Assembly (NCBI GenBank): GCA_937900725.1
Contig: CALCFP010000490.1
Span: 1 to 7,743, forward strand
Reading direction: 5' to 3'
Origin: an uncultured Bacteroidota bacterium
GTDB taxonomy: Bacteria > Bacteroidota > Bacteroidia > Bacteroidales > SZUA-534
Length of the DNA stretch: 7,743 bases
Shown: piece after piece, positions 5,000-7,743 of the stretch
Layout: every line of letters begins with the position of its first letter
How positions within the stretch are numbered: position 1 is the stretch's first letter
Notes under the pieces: generated by a model
The model's input: the letters and a program-made list of their open reading frames with translations, nothing else
The model's database searches: none
What the model was told of the DNA's origin: nothing
Made by a program: the position numbers and the translations under genes

Positions 5000-7138
5000 C
5001 TTTTCGTCTGATAGTTTCTTCACCTCGGCATCAATTGCGTCCTTCATTGCCTTTTCTGCATCATAGTTGAACTCGCATTGTTTTGCAGCCAATTCTGCCA
5101 ATTGCTTCAATTCACCGTCAACCTGTGCGGCTTCGTTTCGTATCTTGTTCAGATTGCCGGTGGCGGTTTCGATATATGTGTCGATAGACTTCACACGCGT
5201 TTTCAACTTAGTCAAACAATTCAGTGCCAACTGTTTACCTTCAAATTGCAATTTTCCGGACAATTCACGCTTTTGTGCTGAGTCCTTCTGCATACGTGCT
5301 TCAAGGTCCACTTGTTCCTTTTCGTCGGCGACAATGCCGGCATTCAGGTTTTCAATCTGCCTCTCGAATTCCGGAATCCGTATTGTCTCAATATCCTTCT
5401 TCAGTTTGACATTGGCCTCTGCCTCAGCGATTTTTTTATCTAAGTCAGCAATATCATTCAGGTTTTGGCTCTTTTTTTCGGTTGCCTGGCCGACAATGCT
5501 TTCAAACGGGCAATTGTCGAGCAGTTCGGCATTGGCTTTGCCAATTCGCCCACGGATGTCTTCGAGCAAGGCTCTGTATGAATCGAGCCTTGACGATTCG
5601 TTGTTGACGGACTTGGTCTTCTCCTCAACAAGGTTGCTCTGCTTGTCGATTTCATCCTTGTTCGGAGCATCCGACGACAGTTGAGCCTTTTGTGGATGAT
5701 GAACAGAGCCGCATACGGGACATGGGGCGTCATCTTTCAAAGTGGCGGCCAATATGCCGGCCTGCTCTCGGAAATAAAGGTCTTGAATATTGACCAGCTT
5801 GCATTTTTCGGTCTTCAGCCCGTCAATAAGTTTTGCGACCAATGCTTGCTGGTCGGCTATTTTTAGCAATCCGTCGGCGTGCCTTGCCATCAGTTCCAAC
5901 AGACCATCGAGTTTTTTGCCATATTCCAGCATTTGGTTTCTCAAACCGGCATTTCGCTCGCGGTCGGCACCGGCATCGGCTAAAGAGGCAAGTTGTTGCT
6001 TGGCTTTGGCCAATGAATCAGAGATGGCCTGCTGTTTGGCACGGTTTTGCCGCAAGCGTCCAGTAACGATTTCGTACTGCCTCTTTCCTGCCGAAAGCGA
6101 TTTTTCAATCTGCTCAAGTTTGTCGTACGATTCAAGTTCGTGCTCGAGTGCGACAGTTTTGGCAGCCAAAGACTCACGTTCCTGCTTCATCTCGCTTGCC
6201 TTCGCGAATTCGATTTCGCATTGAGCAACATTTTGAGCCATAAGCCTGCTTTGTTCTTGCTTTTGCCTATGCTTTTCAACATTTTGGCGATGTGCCTCCG
6301 CTTCCGCCATACGGGCAACCACAGACATACGCCGATTGTTTTCGGCGTCAATCTTCTTGTCCAATTCGCCGTACTTTTCAGAATCAATGTCAACCATTTT
6401 ACCAATTATCGGCAATAATTCCGACACACAAACGGCTGGCGATGGAATTGAGCAAATCTCATTGAACCGGCTTGTTTCATCGCATTCAACAGGCTGTATT
6501 TGAGAGATATAATTATTAATTACGCTATTATAAACATTTACATCGGACAGAAGCGAACTAACTTCATTAAAGACCTTTTCTTGCAAAAACTTATAGTTGT
6601 GGGTACGGAATATATCGCTGAAAATCGCCTTTCTATCCTTGGTTGAAGCCAATAGCAGCTTTCGGAACTCACCTTGCGCTATCATTGCTATCTGCCTGTA
6701 CTGATCGGCATTTACACCCAACAAGTTTTCGATATACATGTTCACGTCGGACGGTCTGGCAATAGGCTGGCGACCATCGGGCAAGAACAATGTTGCCTCG
6801 GCCTTCTGCTCTGTCATTCCGCCGCCTCTGAGTGCTGGCCTTTCATAAGAAGGAACGCGCTCCACGCAATATTCCTTTTCTTGATATTCAAATGTGAGCC
6901 GGACAAAAGTCCTTGTTTCAGGCTTGGCGTAACGTGAGCGAAACATCGACGCGTCACGGACTTCACCACTGGCCTTGCCAAACAGGGCGAAGCAAATGGC
7001 GTCAAAGATTGTGGTCTTTCCGGCCCCGGTGTCGCCTGTGATCAGAAACAGGCCTTTATTTCCAAACAGGCTGAAATCGACTTCTGTCAATCCGGCATAC
7101 GAGCCGAAAGCCGACATTTGAAGTTTTATTGGTCTCAT
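4952..7138 (-). CDS. sbcC: SbcC exonuclease subunit, N-terminal part, cut short by a frame break
   Basis: SbcC is the SMC/Rad50-like ATPase that works with SbcD to open and trim DNA hairpins and blocked double-strand ends. Numbered from the chosen start, the part here has the beta-strand lead MRPIKLQMSAFGSY, Walker A GDTGAGKTT (about 35-43), the Q-loop region around IAMIAQGEF (about 150), a long K/E/Q-rich coiled coil, the zinc hook CPVC (473-476) that pairs two SbcC molecules, and the returning coil. It then runs ...DEKDIVTGIVQRYNGKIL and stops at 4952-4954, before the signature and Walker B motifs. Start choice: the ATG at 7138 lies 2 bp after the sbcD stop with AAGGAAAG 6 bp upstream and begins with the family-typical MRPIKL; a TTG at 7156 would add six residues overlapping sbcD. 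Without its C-terminal half it should not hydrolyse ATP normally. Confidence 0.92.
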   Translation of the reverse strand: MRPIKLQMSAFGSYAGLTEVDFSLFGNKGLFLITGDTGAGKTTIFDAICFALFGKASGEVRDASMFRSRYAKPETRTFVRLTFEYQEKEYCVERVPSYERPALRGGGMTEQKAEATLFLPDGRQPIARPSDVNMYIENLLGVNADQYRQIAMIAQGEFRKLLLASTKDRKAIFSDIFRTHNYKFLQEKVFNEVSSLLSDVNVYNSVINNYISQIQPVECDETSRFNEICSIPSPAVCVSELLPIIGKMVDIDSEKYGELDKKIDAENNRRMSVVARMAEAEAHRQNVEKHRQKQEQSRLMAQNVAQCEIEFAKASEMKQERESLAAKTVALEHELESYDKLEQIEKSLSAGKRQYEIVTGRLRQNRAKQQAISDSLAKAKQQLASLADAGADRERNAGLRNQMLEYGKKLDGLLELMARHADGLLKIADQQALVAKLIDGLKTEKCKLVNIQDLYFREQAGILAATLKDDAPCPVCGSVHHPQKAQLSSDAPNKDEIDKQSNLVEEKTKSVNNESSRLDSYRALLEDIRGRIGKANAELLDNCPFESIVGQATEKKSQNLNDIADLDKKIAEAEANVKLKKDIETIRIPEFERQIENLNAGIVADEKEQVDLEARMQKDSAQKRELSGKLQFEGKQLALNCLTKLKTRVKSIDTYIETATGNLNKIRNEAAQVDGELKQLAELAAKQCEFNYDAEKAMKDAIDAEVKKLSDEKDIVTGIVQRYNGKIL

Positions 7139-7140
7139 GG

Positions 7141-7743
7141 CTAACTTTCCTTCCAAACAATTCTGATAAGCTTGTCGACGTATTGACGTTGCTGTTCATT
7201 GAGATCGACTCCCATTTGCCGAGCGAAAAGTTCGGACACGTAGTCGGCAGGCGTTTTTTCATCAACATCGTCCAACAAATCAAATGTATTGCCAACCATG
7301 CTGGTACGGGCATTGTCGTAGCGCAACTCCATAAGATGTGGATAAACGCAACGCAGCTTGCCGATGGCATCAGGCACATCGTCAGGATCAGTGAGCGTTA
7401 TGCGCAGATAGTCGTCGGCGACGGCACTGTTGACGGAACCGGCATCGGCCAAAAGTTGATCGAAATTGCCAGTCAGACTGTGCCAGTCACGCAGTGGTGA
7501 AAGTGGCACCGTGCTTATTTGCACATCGCCTTTGGCCCTCATTTCGACAATGGTGACCGACTTGTCCTGGTTGATTTCAGAGAATGAGTATTTAAGCGGC
7601 GTTCCGCAGTAGCGGATGGTTTCTGAACCACAGTTTTGCGGAGAATGGATATGGCCCAGTGCCACATAATCATAGCCCAACAATTCGATTCTCTCTGGGC
7701 GGAATGGGAGATGTTTGTCATCTCCTCCATGTGCCAGCAAGAT
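7141..7743 (-). CDS. sbcD: SbcD nuclease subunit, 3' part only (runs off the window)
   Basis: About 200 C-terminal residues are visible. SbcD is the Mre11-like metallophosphatase that supplies the manganese-dependent nuclease activity of the SbcCD complex. Visible motifs are the AHGG segment at the very edge and YDYVALGHIHSPQ with the metal-binding GHxH motif, followed by RYCGTPLKYSFSE, also typical of the family. After these comes the C-terminal capping and SbcC-binding region, ending IVRIVWKES-like at the stop (LIRIVWKES). The N-terminal DxH and GNHD motifs lie outside the window. The frame stays open to base 7743, so the TTG at 7740 is an internal codon and not the start. The stop is 2 bp from the sbcC ATG, the usual sbcDC operon arrangement. 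Confidence 0.93.
   Translation of the reverse strand: MLLAHGGDDKHLPFRPERIELLGYDYVALGHIHSPQNCGSETIRYCGTPLKYSFSEINQDKSVTIVEMRAKGDVQISTVPLSPLRDWHSLTGNFDQLLADAGSVNSAVADDYLRITLTDPDDVPDAIGKLRCVYPHLMELRYDNARTSMVGNTFDLLDDVDEKTPADYVSELFARQMGVDLNEQQRQYVDKLIRIVWKES
7145..7152 (-). promoter_or_regulatory. Ribosome binding site of sbcC
   Basis: AAGGAAAG on the minus strand, inside the last codons of sbcD, is 6 bp from the ATG at 7138. It supports that start over the upstream TTG and indicates translational coupling between sbcD and sbcC. Confidence 0.5.

Noticed and set aside
5067..6418. Long plus-strand reading frames opposite sbcC (205, 144 and 123 codons)
   Set aside because: They are antisense to a clear SbcC coding sequence, are rich in S/F/C/L as expected of reverse-frame shadows, and show no recognisable domain.

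Overview
The window looks like chromosomal DNA of a Bacteroidales-type Bacteroidota. Three things suggest this: a RAYT-type Y1 transposase remnant behind GACGTTGC-rich 18-bp repeats, promoter-like boxes matching the phylum's TAnnTTTG -7 element, and the family character of the SbcC/SbcD proteins. No rRNA, tRNA, CRISPR array or complete insertion sequence was seen. Assignment below this level is not supported.

Layout, left to right. (1) 1-530: four tandem 18-bp repeats, then a RAYT (IS200-like, HUH) gene that keeps the HxH motif but has lost its C-terminal catalytic region. (2) 530-1500: two small minus-strand genes of accessory type, an excisionase-like helix-turn-helix protein (587-871) and an unrecognised 160-aa protein (959-1441). 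Each start is preceded by a small palindrome; the one at 1461-1476 is a perfect 16-mer. No recombinase accompanies them. (3) 1500-1800: no convincing protein gene. There is a plus-strand promoter-like TATATTTG followed by a hairpin and T-run, which may mark a small RNA, plus a doubtful 55-codon reading frame. (4) 1801-4216: an AT-rich minus-strand pair, a complete m5C DNA methyltransferase (2936-4216) and, downstream of it, an unrecognised 332-aa protein (1801-2799). The N-terminus of the latter carries spaced motifs resembling DHH phosphoesterases (D-x-D-G, a later D, then x-Q-H). The pair has the layout of a restriction-modification or other defence locus with an unusual effector. (5) 4320-7743: sbcD (3' end only) followed by sbcC on the minus strand, in the usual DC order with a 2-bp gap.

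The clearest oddity is in sbcC. Its reading frame is broken at about 4952 by a 15-bp direct repeat whose two copies are 38 bp apart. Removing one 38-bp period joins the two parts into one 926-aa frame. Alternatively, adding one base gives a 939-aa frame containing a 13-aa duplication. The ABC ATPase of the SbcCD nuclease is therefore cut off from its signature and Walker B half, either truly or through a sequence error. The damaged gene ends about 100 bp from the methyltransferase island.

How the parts work together: SbcD (nuclease) and SbcC (SMC-like ATPase) form a hairpin and double-strand-end processing complex. The methyltransferase would mark host DNA, and the 332-aa partner may act on unmarked DNA or on a nucleotide, but that last step is inference.
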